A stretch of 64,000 nucleotides of DNA from Campylorhamphus procurvoides (lineage: Eukaryota > Chordata > Aves > Passeriformes > Dendrocolaptidae). The notes beneath the pieces are model-generated. The model saw nothing but the letters and a program-made list of their open reading frames with translations, was not told where the DNA came from and ran no database searches. Made by a program: the position numbers and the translations under genes. The stretch is taken from contig WBMV01002769.1 in NCBI GenBank assembly GCA_013396655.1, positions 245,878 to 309,877 of the forward strand, read 5' to 3'. Below, piece by piece: positions 1 through 15,242 of this stretch (positions are counted from its first letter, which is position 1; each line of letters begins with the position of its first letter).

Positions 1-2985
1 ATATAATCTGACTTCTCTATCCTTACTTACCTTTGGTCTCTCTTTTGCTGTCTTAGACTCTCCCTTTTGAACTGATATGTAAAGAATGAGAGATACATAT
101 TTGAAATCCATTAAATTATTGAAATTTGGAACTGCGTTGTAAAAAACATGCACTTTTTCATTTAAGTGTTAGCTATATACACAGGAAAGTGGTGAACATT
201 CAGGGTAAGCCATCCAACCCTTTCTAAGAGAGACACAACACTCTGGGGGTCGAGAAATAAAATGTAGGAGACAGAAGGAAAAAAAATACTTTGAGAACAG
301 ACTTGTGCTAAAGTGTTTTGGTGTTTTCCCCACTTGTTTGAGCAAGGAAACACATGCATGCCTTGAGCAAAGACAAGAAAATGCCACTTGCGTGAAATGT
401 TTGAAGTTTGAGTTCTGGCTATAAAGCTTAGAAGCACAATATTTTTACATCTCTGACAACTGTGCAATTTGCTAAGGATTTCCAGCAAGCCTAGGAAGTC
501 CTCTGCAGTCTTATATGCCCTTGGTTACCACCACTCAGACTGCAAAGTATTACAGCTTGGATTGCTGGGAGTCTGCCTGATGCTCAAAGAGTAAACACTT
601 TTACAAATCAGGAGCTTTGATCTGCTAAAGTATGAACGATGCTAATCAGGTTTTCTTAGACAAAGGAAAAAAAGAATGTGGCAAGGGGCAGGGCTGAAAG
701 ATCTGATACTGTGGGGCTCTGCACACAGCCAACCCATACAAGTATTTTCAAACCTGGTGAATGTGTATGCTGTGGAGTAGAACAAAATAATGAAGTCTGT
801 AGTAACATGTTGCATTATTTGATTTCAAACACAAATAAAGTCTCAAGGGTTTGTGTTTTTTTTAATAATCTGAAAATTTGTAAGATATTCCAGCAATTAA
901 ACATTTACATTTGTGGCCACTACCAGCCACAAACCAATTCAGAAATATTGATAAATAGTTAATAATCTCTTTAAAAGTAGCCTTATTTTATTGCTTCAAA
1001 TTTTAAAATTAGAAAGCATCTTCATTGAAGAGAGCATGGCAATCTAATTCCACAATTCTTTTTATTTGAATCTTATATGATCAAAGTAATAAATATCCAA
1101 AATCAAATACAAATGGGGTTTGTGTGGTTTTGGACACCAAATCTGTTTGGGGCTTACTTGTATGTGCTCTGGCCAGAAGCTAATTCTGATTCTTCTGTCA
1201 GCTGTTTTGTAGCAATATGCCCTCCAGAAAGTCTGGCAAAAGTGGAGGCAGGCAGATAGCAAGGTATGCAGGTGATTTTCTTTTAGGCTAAATTCCTGGA
1301 TGTGAAAAAGGAGTAAGCTATGTGCCCCAAGTGCCCCTCCATATCGTTACGGTAACGTTCACTTCCATTCAGTCCTTCCCCATGATTTGGCCACTGTGAA
1401 GCAGGTACATAGGAGAAAATTTTTTTGGGTTATGCCCGGTCCCTTTACTGCTCATCTCTGGCAACAAAGATCTATTGCTGAGGTCAGCCAAAGGCTGCTG
1501 CAGCAATTTATTCCAACCATTGGCATCAGTTTTCATTTTCCTATTGGAAGAAGTCTCTATTGAAGACTGGTGGAAGGAGTGTTTGACAGCAGATATCAGG
1601 GATGGATCTGGCACTGGGAGAAGTTCTGTGAGCAGTCTTTGGGGCAGATAATGTCTGAGTTACAGGGAATGCATGTGGGCATACTCTGTGGCACCTCACA
1701 ACATTGATTTCAAGGCCCAAAACTTCACAAGCAGAAATCAAAACCAGCAAAATAGAGGATACCACTCTGCAAAGGCAAAAGACTCAGAAGGTGTTATGCT
1801 GATGGTAAAATTAATGGTTCCACTCAAAAAAAAAAAAAAAGTAGCTAACCTCTTAGTGATGGTGAATGAACACTCAACCAAACAGTAGATCAACAGATGT
1901 GGAAGCGACCTCTAGCCAGACTGAGCCTGGTGCTAAAATAGATAAGGTAGAGTGACACTGACTTGTAGAGAAACAGGTTGTCTCTCTTTTGGAGCACGCA
2001 TCATGACTCAGAGTCCCTTAGGAAAAGGACACCTACTACACTGTATTTTGACAAATGTACCTCTTTTCACTCTCACATGATTTCTCCTCAAGGTCTTGTA
2101 ATGACACCTTCTCATCTACATAGAGCTTTCAAAAGTTTGTTTGCAGTGGAACATGTGTTACTTTAATACAAATAATAAACAACAGTGCTCCCATACCACT
2201 GTCATCAGAAGAAAATCTTGTCTATTTTCATCAGCATCCTAATACTATGTAATGGCACAGAAAATAAGGCTCATAGCTCACACAGTTCCATTTGTATATC
2301 ATAAAGATCTGTGAGGAAATGCAGAGCAAAAACCAAAACACAAAAGCGATACAAACATCTACAAAATTAGGCAGCTTTCCATTATGACAGACTTGCCCAA
2401 ATTATCTATCTCCAAACGCAGTGGGCCTGATTCTCCACTCTTGCCAGCAGAAAGGGGAATTTTACCAAAGTCAGTTGTTATTCCCCCCTCTCTGCCTTGA
2501 CAGACTGTTAGGAGCTCCAAACACAACAGACTCCATAGGTGTAGTTCTGTTCCATTGCTAGCAAAATATCACCCTGATTAATCATATGATTTTTATTATT
2601 TTTTTTTTAAATCAGTCTCCAAAATGATCACTAATGGCAGGTTTCAAAGGGAGAAAAACTCCATCTTAAAACAGATCTAACTCATTATCCATGACAGGTT
2701 GTTGCTGGATTTCAAATAACCTTTTTCTTTTTTCCTCCCAGAAAACTCCCCCCTTGTAATTAAGGCTCAATTACTAAAAGAATTAACAACATAATTCCTG
2801 CTATTTGTTTAGTTTTATCAGAAGTGGTCACTGCATTACTGATTTTTTTTTCTCTGTCTCTCTTCAAAAGAGCATGCAAACAGAAGCCTCCTTTTGGGGG
2901 ATTTAATGCAGTCACTAACATGAAAGACAGTTTATTCACACAGTTCAGTAGCTAGCACACCCTCCAGGTTCTTGGACTACCCTAC
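1..2985 (-). other. ST18: ST18 intron (5' part only, continues beyond window)
   Basis: Follows the GTAGGG donor at 2985 on the minus strand. I see no further ST18 exon. It holds a short poly-A run near 1827-1840 and a stretch near 2421-2500 that looks like a worn ancient repeat. The frames at 1369-1614 and 1541-1765 show no protein-family similarity. Confidence 0.8.
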
Positions 2986-3197
2986 CTTGGCAGACAGACT
3001 CTGTGGTTTGTTGGAGAGGATCTCTGCTGCTTCCCTGCAGCGGGTGGAAAGGTTCAGGATAGCAGCAGCTGCTGCTATGTGGGTGTCTTCACTACATTGA
3101 CCGTAGCTATAAGAGTTGGCATGGCAAGGGCTCTGTGTGTGGGCGCTAGCACTAGGCAGTCGATTAGAAAATTTCACTGGATTTGAAAAATGCTTTG
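2986..3197 (-). CDS. ST18: ST18 exon (AAAAAILNLSTRCRE motif), last exon in window
   Basis: Minus strand acceptor CTCTTCAACAG, 212 nt, donor GCCAAG|GTAGGG. It encodes KHFSNPVKFSNRLPSASAH, then SYSYGQCSEDTHIAAAAAIL, NLSTRCREAAEILSNKPQSL and SAK, ending in phase 0. The alanine run followed by ILNLSTRCRE is conserved across the MYT1 family (MAATAILNLSTRC in MYT1 and MYT1L). Residues about 538 to 608. The next exon expected, carrying the EVDENGTLDLS motif, is not found in 1-2985. Confidence 0.97.
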
Positions 3198-6100
3198 CTG
3201 TTGAAGAGAGATTTGATTAGCAATTGCATGTATGAAATTTTCCCCATTAAATAGTTTTGTTTCTCAGACTACAATTTCATACATAAAAATATTCAAAGAT
3301 TACATTTAAAACAATCCATTTCCTATTGTCAGTAAGGGTTTGCAGTAAAAATGGCTTCAAAAACATGATAATTTAATTTTTACTTGAATAAATACACATC
3401 TTTCAACAATCCATCTGAGATTTTTACTCATATTTTACTTAACTCAGGCATTAAAATTAATGATGTCCAAAGAAAGACTGAACAAGCATTACTGTGTTAG
3501 CCATCATGATTTGATCACACCAATGGGTAAATGTAAGTGTATTCTTATAAAGGCTTCCTCTTCGAGCGTTATTGTGTTAAAAAAACAAGTGACTTGTCCA
3601 GTCTTAGCTAAAACAACACAGCTTACCCCACTTAGATGAATAAGTCTGATATTTAAATAGCTTTGCTTATGTGAGTAAGGAGAACAAGATCAGGCTCTTG
3701 AATGAATCAGAGCAAATAGATAAAAACTTTACCTGTAAGAAATATTCAGTACTAATTTTGTGGAAATTTTTAGAAATTTAAGTCTATTCTTTAATCAATT
3801 AATAATAATGGCAATGAACATTCAAATTATCCTGGTTTACAGTCTTTTGTTGGCTATATTTGGGATAATACACACATTTATCAGGCGAAAGGAGGTCCGC
3901 TAAGAATGAACTACTAACAGGTGAACAGAAAAGCATTTTCACAGGCAAAATTGGTGTGTGTCATTCTTAGTTTTCTTCTCCATCAGCAGCACTTAGCCTA
4001 AAACAGGTAGAGAGAACTCTGCTCTCTGTTCTGGATTTTGGAGCTTGAGATGTCATAAACTGTTGCACAGAAAACACAGCACCACGATTTCAGCTGTAAG
4101 GAAGCAATAATCACTTCTTTTGTCTGTAGCTCTCACAGCATCCTACGAAGATAAACTAAGCAAAATCCAATTTCTCAGCCTACACCCAGATACACCAAGA
4201 ACATTTCTGTGTATGGCCATCTGCTCGCTCCCTGAAGATCTCAGCCCCAAGGCTCTGGATCCCTTTGGATGTAGAGCTTTGGCAGAGTGCATTTTAATGC
4301 TAAGAGCTACACAAGGCATTGAAGGACTCATCTTTCCTCAAACTTGGGCTGCTCTAAAAGAAATGCTTGTTTATGTCTTTGACTGTAGCTGAATGCCATA
4401 TTCGATGCTGGAGATGCTGGAGGCATCTCAGTAGAGCAATACATGAAAGCCTCATGATTCAATTCTCCCTTTCTCCTGTGAAAATTACGATGGATTTATC
4501 TGCCCTGCTTTAATACTGTAGCACAAGCAAGAAAGTCTACATTTTTAGCCGTTACTACAATAAAATTCAAATTGCATTTAAAGAGCAGGAAAGTGCATTT
4601 TTCAATACCCACCCTAAAAGATAAAAAACAACTAACTACCAGCTAACCAAAAAAAACCCCTAGGGTATTAAGCATGCATAGTTTGTTAACAAAGCAAGTT
4701 TACAAGTGCAGAATGCAGAGAGGGCTAATGATGGGCTTTTGGCTGGCTATGTATTTACATAGGACTCTGAACCATTCACTACATCATCAGCTTCTTATGG
4801 CCAACTTTTTTATATCTGCGTAGTTAAAGCACTCACCAGCTCTTTTACTTTCACCTTTCCATTAAAATAATAGCTACACACTGCAATCTTTGCAAGAACA
4901 ACAGGCTGTAAACTTCAGCCCTGATATACTTCATACATAAATTGCATATGTATGTATTTGCATTTGTATAAAAATATTTCAACCATTTTTTCCTTGAAAT
5001 GAACCTGTGAAATAGACATACATCTGTGCAAAAGAGACAGCTAATAGGGAATACTCAATTTTACAAACAAAATTGGAAAATCTGCCACCCTAGAAGCTGG
5101 CAATGCACATATTTGCTTTTATTTGAACAAGCCTATTTTCCAGGCCAGATAAATATCTACTTTTCATTTGCGATTTTAAATAGAGTGTTTATATATATAT
5201 ATATATATATACAAAACAGATACCTACAAACATATATATGTATGTTCGTGTGTAATCAGACACATATGCAAATATAACCATACACTAATTTTATAAATAT
5301 AAAAAACATATCTAATATTTTACAGTATTAGAGATATGTTATCTTATATATATATTTATGAATCTATAATTTTTTTTGCTTTTCTGTTCACCTTACTATG
5401 AATTTTTTCCCTTGTAAGAATAAATGAGATAAAATTTGTTTTTCCTGGTTTATTTTCCTTGACTAATTTCTTTTTTTGTCATTAAGGAAAAATAAAAAAG
5501 CCAACTAAAGAGTCTTTTGTCACATTGTTCTGGATCTATTATCTTCTGACCCCAATCATGGTGCAATGAAACTATTCTCTTTCCCTCATGGCAACAGAAT
5601 TATTTGGTTTTTTGAACTAAATATTTTATAATGGTCAATATAATGGCAGAATCTTGCTGAAGTTTCCCATGCAGACTGTGAAGAGCATCTGCAATGAGTA
5701 ATCAGTGTCCACACTGTGGTATCTCATTTGTACGAAGTAGTACCTTAGCAAATCTGTAAGTGAGGCAAGCAGAGGAATCATGACAGCAATTTGATGCATT
5801 GGATATATCTGCACTACCGATATGATGTTGTACGGAAATATGAGATACCAAAACAAATTCAGTCCAGGCCTGGAAGTAATGCAGCTGAGGCACATGCTCA
5901 TCTAGGAGGAATAATACCTGTATGGATGCACCTAAAAGGTACCCAAAAGTATCTTTGAAACCTAACTTGGATTTCTTTGTACGTCACTTAATTATGTCTT
6001 GTTCAGACATACTGTGTGGGACTTCTCATGACAACATCCTATCACATAAAGATACTGCAATTCAGCCAAAGAAGAAAGCAGCAGATAAAACATAAAGAAT

Positions 6101-6367
6101 TCCTTTTGACTCCTCTTTTCCACTAATAATTGATTTTAAAAGAAACATCAAAAATGTAAAGCTTGTAGTGACAATATTTAGCTTTCTAGCATTCTATATT
6201 TAGCAAACTAGCAATTCTATTTAACATTCTGGCCACAAGTGATTAAAGATGCGTCTTACAGAGCTTTTTAAAATTCTAGAAGTTTGAAAGTAGAACAAGC
6301 AAAAAGAAAAAGAAAAATCATTGACATTTTGCCTCTTTTCCAAGAGATAATTGAACTTTAAACTTAC
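3198..6367 (-). other. ST18: ST18 intron
   Basis: Intron between the FDYASFDAQ exon and the AAAAAILNLS exon, GTAAGT to CAACAG on the minus strand. It contains a (TA)n run at about 5189-5211 within an AT-rich stretch (5160-5380). No exon or recognised mobile element otherwise. Confidence 0.85.
5189..5211. repeat. (TA)n microsatellite
   Basis: About 11 TA units in an AT-rich intron. Confidence 0.93.
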
Positions 6368-6573
6368 ATTCAAGAAACTGAGGTGTTTTTCGTCCTTGTG
6401 CCACAGGTACATTTGTGCGTTTGCCAAAGACTTGTGCATCAAAACTGGCATAATCAAATGGTACTTTCCCAAACTTCTCCTGTTCCTTTGCCAGGGTGCC
6501 TCTGGAGGAGGTGACTGGCTGCGTAGACCTGTAACTGTACTGAGATACCTCAGGCTGCTTTGCTAAATTTGTC
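6368..6573 (-). CDS. ST18: ST18 linker exon (FDYASFDAQVFGKR)
   Basis: Minus strand acceptor TTTCTGCAG, 206 nt, donor GAAT|GTAAGT. It encodes TNLAKQPEVSQYSYR, then a Ser/Thr-rich stretch, then AKEQEKFGKVPFDYASFDAQ, VFGKR and QGRKTPQFLE. The KFGKVPFDYASFDAQVFGKR block is shared by ST18 and MYT1 and lies between the finger pairs. Residues about 469 to 537. Phase in is 2 and phase out is 1; both match the neighbours. Confidence 0.97.
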
Positions 6574-7705
6574 CTGCAGAAAGGAGGAAAAGAATGAAAG
6601 AGAAAGACAGGAATATCTTTAAATAACATTTTGATGAAAAATACATTGTATAGGATATAGTTGCATCTCAGTATCAAAACGTGTACTATTGTCATACAAG
6701 AAATAAACAACATAAATAATAAAAACCCATAAATAATAAAACCAGGCTGACCTGGTAGTAAAAGAGTACTTTGACTACATCACAATTCAAAGATGAGGAC
6801 ATAAAAAGCCCCCACTATTATCCTTCAATAATGGTTTAGGATATTTTCAAGACAGCTACTGACTTACCACCAAACTACCACTGTAACATGGTGCTTCCTT
6901 TATAAAAATTGTCTGGATTTTTTCTAGCTAAAGGACTTTTAGGTTTTTTTGAATTACTATTATTCCCACTTTACTGTGAATGAGTATGATATAAATATAA
7001 TATAAGATGATCTGAAATAATTGCTTGTGCTATTTGTGATGAATGAGTGATTTATGGTGTGTTATTCCATTTAGTTAATGTTCAGTAACTACTTGTCTTT
7101 AGTAATTTCCTAAGGACTTTTCATATGTAGAGTTAAGGCACGTGCAGTTGGCAGACACATGGACATAATATTCTGTAATGGCTCTGAAGGAACCATTAGA
7201 GCTGATCATGTCAATAATCCACAAATTAAAGTGTCCCCAAATAGACCTGAATATAATAGGTTGTAATGGTCGTGGTGCCAATGATGTGCAAATTATGCAT
7301 GTCTGTAGGGTCCATATAACTCAAACAAAATACAATTGCCATAAAAAGTGTTTCTCCTTTTTGATGCCACAGTATAAAAATAAATTAAATTAATTAAACC
7401 AATAAACTTAAAATTAAGAAACTCTATGAATTGTTCTGATCAGGTTACTTGTGTGGAAATAAGATATAGTAGAATACATTTGACTGTTTATCAAAAGATA
7501 TGTCTGTTGTCTTTAAAGTCAGCCACATGCAAAAGAACCAGCAGAAAGACATCTGTTTATATTGAGGTATACTGAAGTTATTTAGCTTTGAAGAGGTTCG
7601 CCTCAGCTCTTCAGCTGAAATATGAAATGGGTGAAAGACCTGAGGACCAATCAATAGAGTTTGTGCATAAATACTTTGGAGAGACTGGTTTGTGGACATT
7701 CCTAC
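6574..7705 (-). other. ST18: ST18 intron
   Basis: Minus-strand intron from GTAGGA to CTGCAG. AT-rich, nothing else recognised. Confidence 0.85.
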
Positions 7706-7810
7706 CTGTGAGTCTGATCATGACACTGCCCAGCTTTCGGAGACTCGAGCTGGTTCTTTTCCTGGGACATTGCCAACTTTTCAGCTGCAGCAATAGGACA
7801 ACCAGAAAGG
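7706..7810 (-). CDS. ST18: ST18 exon completing second finger
   Basis: Minus strand acceptor TTTTTTTCCAACAG, 105 nt, donor CACAG|GTAGGA. It completes a serine codon, then reads LSGCPIAAAEKLAMSQEKNQ and LESPKAGQCHDQTH plus two bases of an Arg codon. The LSGC cysteine is the last zinc ligand of the finger begun in the exon at 9384-9294. Residues about 434 to 468. Matches human ST18 almost residue for residue through AAAEKLAMSQ, then diverges mildly in the linker. Confidence 0.96.
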
Positions 7811-11161
<3,351 letters not shown>

Positions 11162-11296
11162 TTTCTAGTGGCACTCTAACTTTATGTGGACAGCCTGAGA
11201 GACTGCGGTGGTGAGGGTACAGCCCAGTCACATGCCCTGTGCCATCACATCCTGGGATGGGGCATTTGGTTTCTCTTTTTTCAGGCCTGGGTGAAT
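11162..11296 (-). CDS. ST18: ST18 exon with complete C2HC zinc finger
   Basis: Minus strand acceptor TTTCTCTGCAG, 135 nt, donor GAAA|GTGAGT. It encodes (H)[10 protein letters not shown], then the finger [20 protein letters not shown] followed by SLSGCPHK, then VRVPLE. The zinc ligands C, C, H and C of the MYT1-family CCHC (NZF) finger are all present with canonical spacing. Residues about 359 to 403. The finger binds DNA in the family; in tandem with the next finger it forms the N-terminal finger pair of ST18. Sequence is essentially unchanged relative to human. Confidence 0.97.
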
Positions 11297-14054
11297 CTGC
11301 AGAGAAATCAGATAGGGATTTTGCTGGGTTTTAGCCCCTGTCTGCACTGAACTGAGTGATTCTAGCATGATATTCTCTATTTTATACTTCAGGTTTAATT
11401 TCAATGCAAAGTTTTAACAGAGAAATATGCAACTTAAATATCACTTTAGGTTTTCACAGTGTCCTTTAAACGATACCTCCCCCCTCCCAATATGCCATTT
11501 ATGTGCTAAACTATATAGCCTTAGCATTGCAGTGTCATTTATTCCATTCAGAGCCTCAAACAGGACAGAAGCTACAATCCAATAAGCCAGAAAACTGGCA
11601 GCATCAGCCAACAGCAAGATCTATAAAAGAATAAACAAAAAAGCAGGAACAATCTTTTGCTCTGTTAATGTCAGACTCCAGGAAGCTGGGACAACCAAAT
11701 AAAAGCTGAGGTGTGCAACAAACAAACAAACAAACAAAAAGCATTTCAATCAGAAGCCATTCCTTAAATATCACAGATCTCTAGGCTGTACGTTCTTTGT
11801 TAGGAAACTGAATACATGCCACTTTACATTTGAGAGGCAAGGCAAGCAGCTCCCTCTGGTACACATGGCAATGCTGCTTTGTGGAGCAGCCCACAAAGGC
11901 AGGGAAAACATGGAGCAGCCGATACCCTTTCAAAGGCGAGGTCTCAGCCCAGCCCCACAGCTACTACTCTGTAATGGACATAGTGCATTCCCAATTTTTG
12001 TTTCAAGCACCCAGAATTGTCCAGGAAGCACTGGTCAGAAAGCCTTTATTTGATTTCCAATTCAGGATCAAAAGTCTGGGCGAGAAAGGAATGATTTCTG
12101 GTCCAGAAATTCTCTTGTGAGAAATCTGCAGGAAGTGGACGCATAAATTGCTGAGGATGGTTTTAGCTCCATCTGTGATTGGCTGCCAACAGCATTTGGT
12201 TCTGGGGGAGAAAACAGCTGCAGCCAGCACAGGGAGCAGCCTCCTTCAAGCTCATTTTTTTGGACTGTGAGGTAGGATATGCTGAGGGATAGAATCATCA
12301 CAGACAATTGAGGGTTAAACTCCCTGGCAAGTGTTTAGGTTAAAAAATAAATAAATAGGGAGGAAAGAAAATAGACTGAGCATCATCAGGAGACCACAAG
12401 CCTTTTAGAATCACTGCAATTGGAAAGTGTTGTAGTAGCGAACAGGAAATAAAGAGGGACCCTGAAATATGATTTAACATTTCCCCCAGTAATTGAAAAG
12501 GTCTAAATAGATGTATACATATAAACTCAAGCAATTTTTGCTAATCTAGTATCTAACAATGAAAATTAAGAGCTGATGGATTTGATGATGGATTTTTTAG
12601 AAATAAAAACCCGTTAATTATATAAAGTGAAATTATGTGCCCAACACAACATTGACTACAATCATATGGTGTTTTTGCAACCTGAATAAAGCCTAGTGTG
12701 TTTCTTCATGAGTGTTACCTCTGAACTCATTTGAAAACCCCAGCTAATTATAATATGAGGAAAATCAAGAAGGGATAGATTCTTCCATTCTTACACCACT
12801 GCTCCTTCCTATGTGTACTCTGAGAAAGTCACACTGACAACAGTGTGAACCTGGTGAACACAACTGCTCTCAGGATAAGAAAGGATATCTTCAAAGTTCC
12901 TGTATATATCAGTATCATCTGAGTAAATAAAGCTTTGTGTAGTTTAGCAAGAAGGTAGATTAATACCATGCATGCACAGCTTAAGACTTGATAATGAAAA
13001 GAACTGCTTGAGACATAAAACTGAGATGCATGCATTTTCTTCCCAAATACGACAGGAAATGCTTATAGTTGCAGCTCCTAAAAAAACCTGTCAGTTATCT
13101 TTCACACTAAATGCTTTAGATAACTAAATTGCTATAATATTTGCAATGTCCACAGGGACTACTCTGAAGTAACATTAGAAATACAGGAGTAAGTAATTTA
13201 TCAAAATCAGAAATTGCATCAATTCTGGGATGACCTCAGTATGGTCAGAAAGCCAAAAGGAAAAGTCAAAGGAGAGATCAATGTATTGTTACTTACTACA
13301 GCAGGGAGTGTGTTTTTAAAATGACCTCTCTTGATGTTCTGTAATTACCCTTCATTGAGGAGTTTCATACAAGACAGCCCAGTTTACAAATCAAAACCCA
13401 ATCTTTTAAATCTCCACTTCTGGAAGCCTGATTAAGTGTTGAAAATGAAGTGATGTTCCTCCAGGTTTGTAGGATGCCACAAACCATCAGAAACAATAAA
13501 GATTTTGGAACTTAGTGGTATTTCTGCTGATGGGGAATAAGGCAGAAGAGCATGGCTTGTACTTTCCTGGCTCAGAAGCGCTGGCTGTAGCAAAATGTAA
13601 TGTTGATATGTGAAGCAGACAGAATTCAGAAAACACATGGCTTAGGATTTAGGTGGCGTCTTTGGAAGAGGGCAATTTTTCACCCTAACCTTGCCCTTGT
13701 GAACCATTCTGATGCCTTCTTTTTTTGGCTGCTGAAATTTTGGAGGTATGTATTAGCACCCTATGGAAGAGGAAGCACAGAAGGAGGAAAAGGAGGAGAA
13801 GGACTGTCAGTGCCAGCTACACAGCCCTTTTAGTACCCATTACTGATCATTTCACATAGCAGCTTGGCAGGAGGCCAAGTACCTAACGTTTAACCTGGTT
13901 AGACGTAAGGCACTAGTGTGAAGGTAGATAATTAACAAAATTACCAGCTAAATTCCAGATTCTTTACTGTTGCTATAAAACCCATCTCAGAATACTCTAT
14001 CAGTCACAGGATAGATGCTTAAGCCAGTAAGAACAGCCAAGAATACTTCCTTAC
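11297..14054 (-). other. ST18: ST18 intron
   Basis: Minus-strand intron from GTAAGG to CTCTGCAG. Contains (CAAA)n at about 11716-11740. The + strand frames at 11830-12120 and 13600-13833 lack family similarity. Confidence 0.85.
11716..11740. repeat. (CAAA)n tetranucleotide repeat
   Basis: About five tandem CAAA/AAAC units ending in an A run. Confidence 0.9.
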
Positions 14055-14852
14055 GTTTGTTGCTAAATATCTGTCTCCCACCAATGTCAATAACTTTGGT
14101 TTGTCTCCTTTCCCCTGCTAGATGCTCCAGAAGAAACCTATCCAGTTCCTTGTAGCTGCTGTGAAACACATGCCCTTGCTCTGCCTGCAGAGCAATTGCT
14201 TGCTCTAGCAAACTCAAGTTCCCTTTTGTTTTGTCCAGCTCAACTGACACATCTGTGGTTTCTGACAGGCACTCATTATCATCTTCTTCACTTTCAGGGA
14301 AGCGATTCTGAAATCTCTTCTCAAAAGGATCTGGGTGAGAGTCCTGGGGTGCTCTCAGCTCTGTTTCTGAGTCACAAAGTGTTTCACAAGGACCATATTC
14401 AACCTCTTCCTTCTTAATTTCTGGGACTTCTGGGATGCTGGACTGATTACACTCTACAATATACTTCTGAGTTATATGGGGCTTTACACTAGTTTCTTCT
14501 GAGAAATTTGAGGAGCTATCCCACTCATTGTCCATAATTTCAGAGTTACTTTCATTTTCCTCAGATGAACAGTATTTTGGGTCAGAAATAAGAGTCTTTT
14601 CCTTTCCTTCATCTGAGTTAATCAGGAAACATTCATCGGTGTCATCACTTTCTGTTTTTAAGGATTGAATGCCACTATCATTTAGACTTTCTGCCACTGT
14701 TTGACTGGGTGCATCTATTGCTAATTTTCCCATGTTCATCAAAGATTTGGCCACAGCATCTTGATAGCTGGAGCAGTGGTCCTTTCTTTGACTGGAATTT
14801 TCTTGCCCACACAAATGAGGTGTTTCCTTAGATGATTTTGGAGAACTCTCCT
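14055..14852 (-). CDS. ST18: ST18 large acidic/MYT1-type exon
   Basis: Minus strand acceptor TTTTTTCTCCTGCAG, 798 nt, donor AAAC|GTAAGG. It encodes residues about 93 to 359: a Ser/Glu/Asp-rich, presumably disordered region with conserved blocks (SYQDAVAKSLMNMGKL, SLNDSGIQSLKTESDD, SDPKYCSSEENESNSE, WDSSSNFSEET), ending in the conserved SLLEQAIALQAEQG and ELDRFLLEHLAGERRQTK segments and GGRQIFSNK. It carries the acidic central region typical of MYT1 proteins and no zinc finger. The last base (C) completes the His codon of the next exon. Frame is intact, with no stops. Confidence 0.97.
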
Positions 14853-14937
14853 CTGCAGGAGAAAAAAACCAAGAGAAATATGTTGAGAATAACAGCATTC
14901 TTTATCGTGTAGAATCAATATGAAGACATTTTCTTAC

Positions 14938-14966
14938 CATTTGCCAGTTCTCTCCTCAAAGGTACT
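14938..14966 (-). other. Candidate 29-nt alternative (poison) microexon in ST18
   Basis: Minus strand: acceptor TTCAATCATTTCAG, 29 nt, donor AAATG|GTAAGA, placed 85 nt before the large exon at 14852. Inclusion between the exons at 19315-19125 and 14852-14055 would read Glu-Tyr-Leu-stop, so it would truncate the protein and also shift the frame. Signals are good but the size makes a chance pair possible. Confidence 0.3.
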
Positions 14967-15198
14967 CTGAAATGATTGAATTCACACCAAGACTGTATTT
15001 GAAGCAACTGCTTATAGCATCAGGAAAAGCCCCTCTAGGATTATATCTACTTTATATTATAGCTCCAACACTACACGGGAAATAAATGTCGCCATTTTTT
15101 ACTGATGGTGAAGACATATATATTATCTAAGAACACACACAGACTCATACTCATATACATTTATGTGAATATGGTGTTCCATACATAGATAAATACTG

Positions 15199-15242
15199 CA
15201 TATATATACATAAACTATATATTATATGTGTATATATATACA
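15199..15242. repeat. TA/TATG-rich low-complexity repeat
   Basis: Alternating TATATATA and ATATATTATATGTGTATATA segments. Confidence 0.85.

Noticed and set aside
1369..1614. Minus-strand 81-codon frame where the next ST18 exon might be expected
   Set aside because: It lacks the EVDENGTLDLS motif or any other ST18 similarity.
2421..2500. GGGCCTGATTCTCCACTC stretch reminiscent of an old reptile/bird repeat
   Set aside because: Too short and diverged to assign without a library search.
4120..4392. 90-codon + strand frame with protein-like composition
   Set aside because: Lies inside an ST18 intron, no family similarity, and the antisense frame is equally open.
14196..14417. 73-codon + strand frame
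   Set aside because: It is the antisense shadow of the large ST18 exon.
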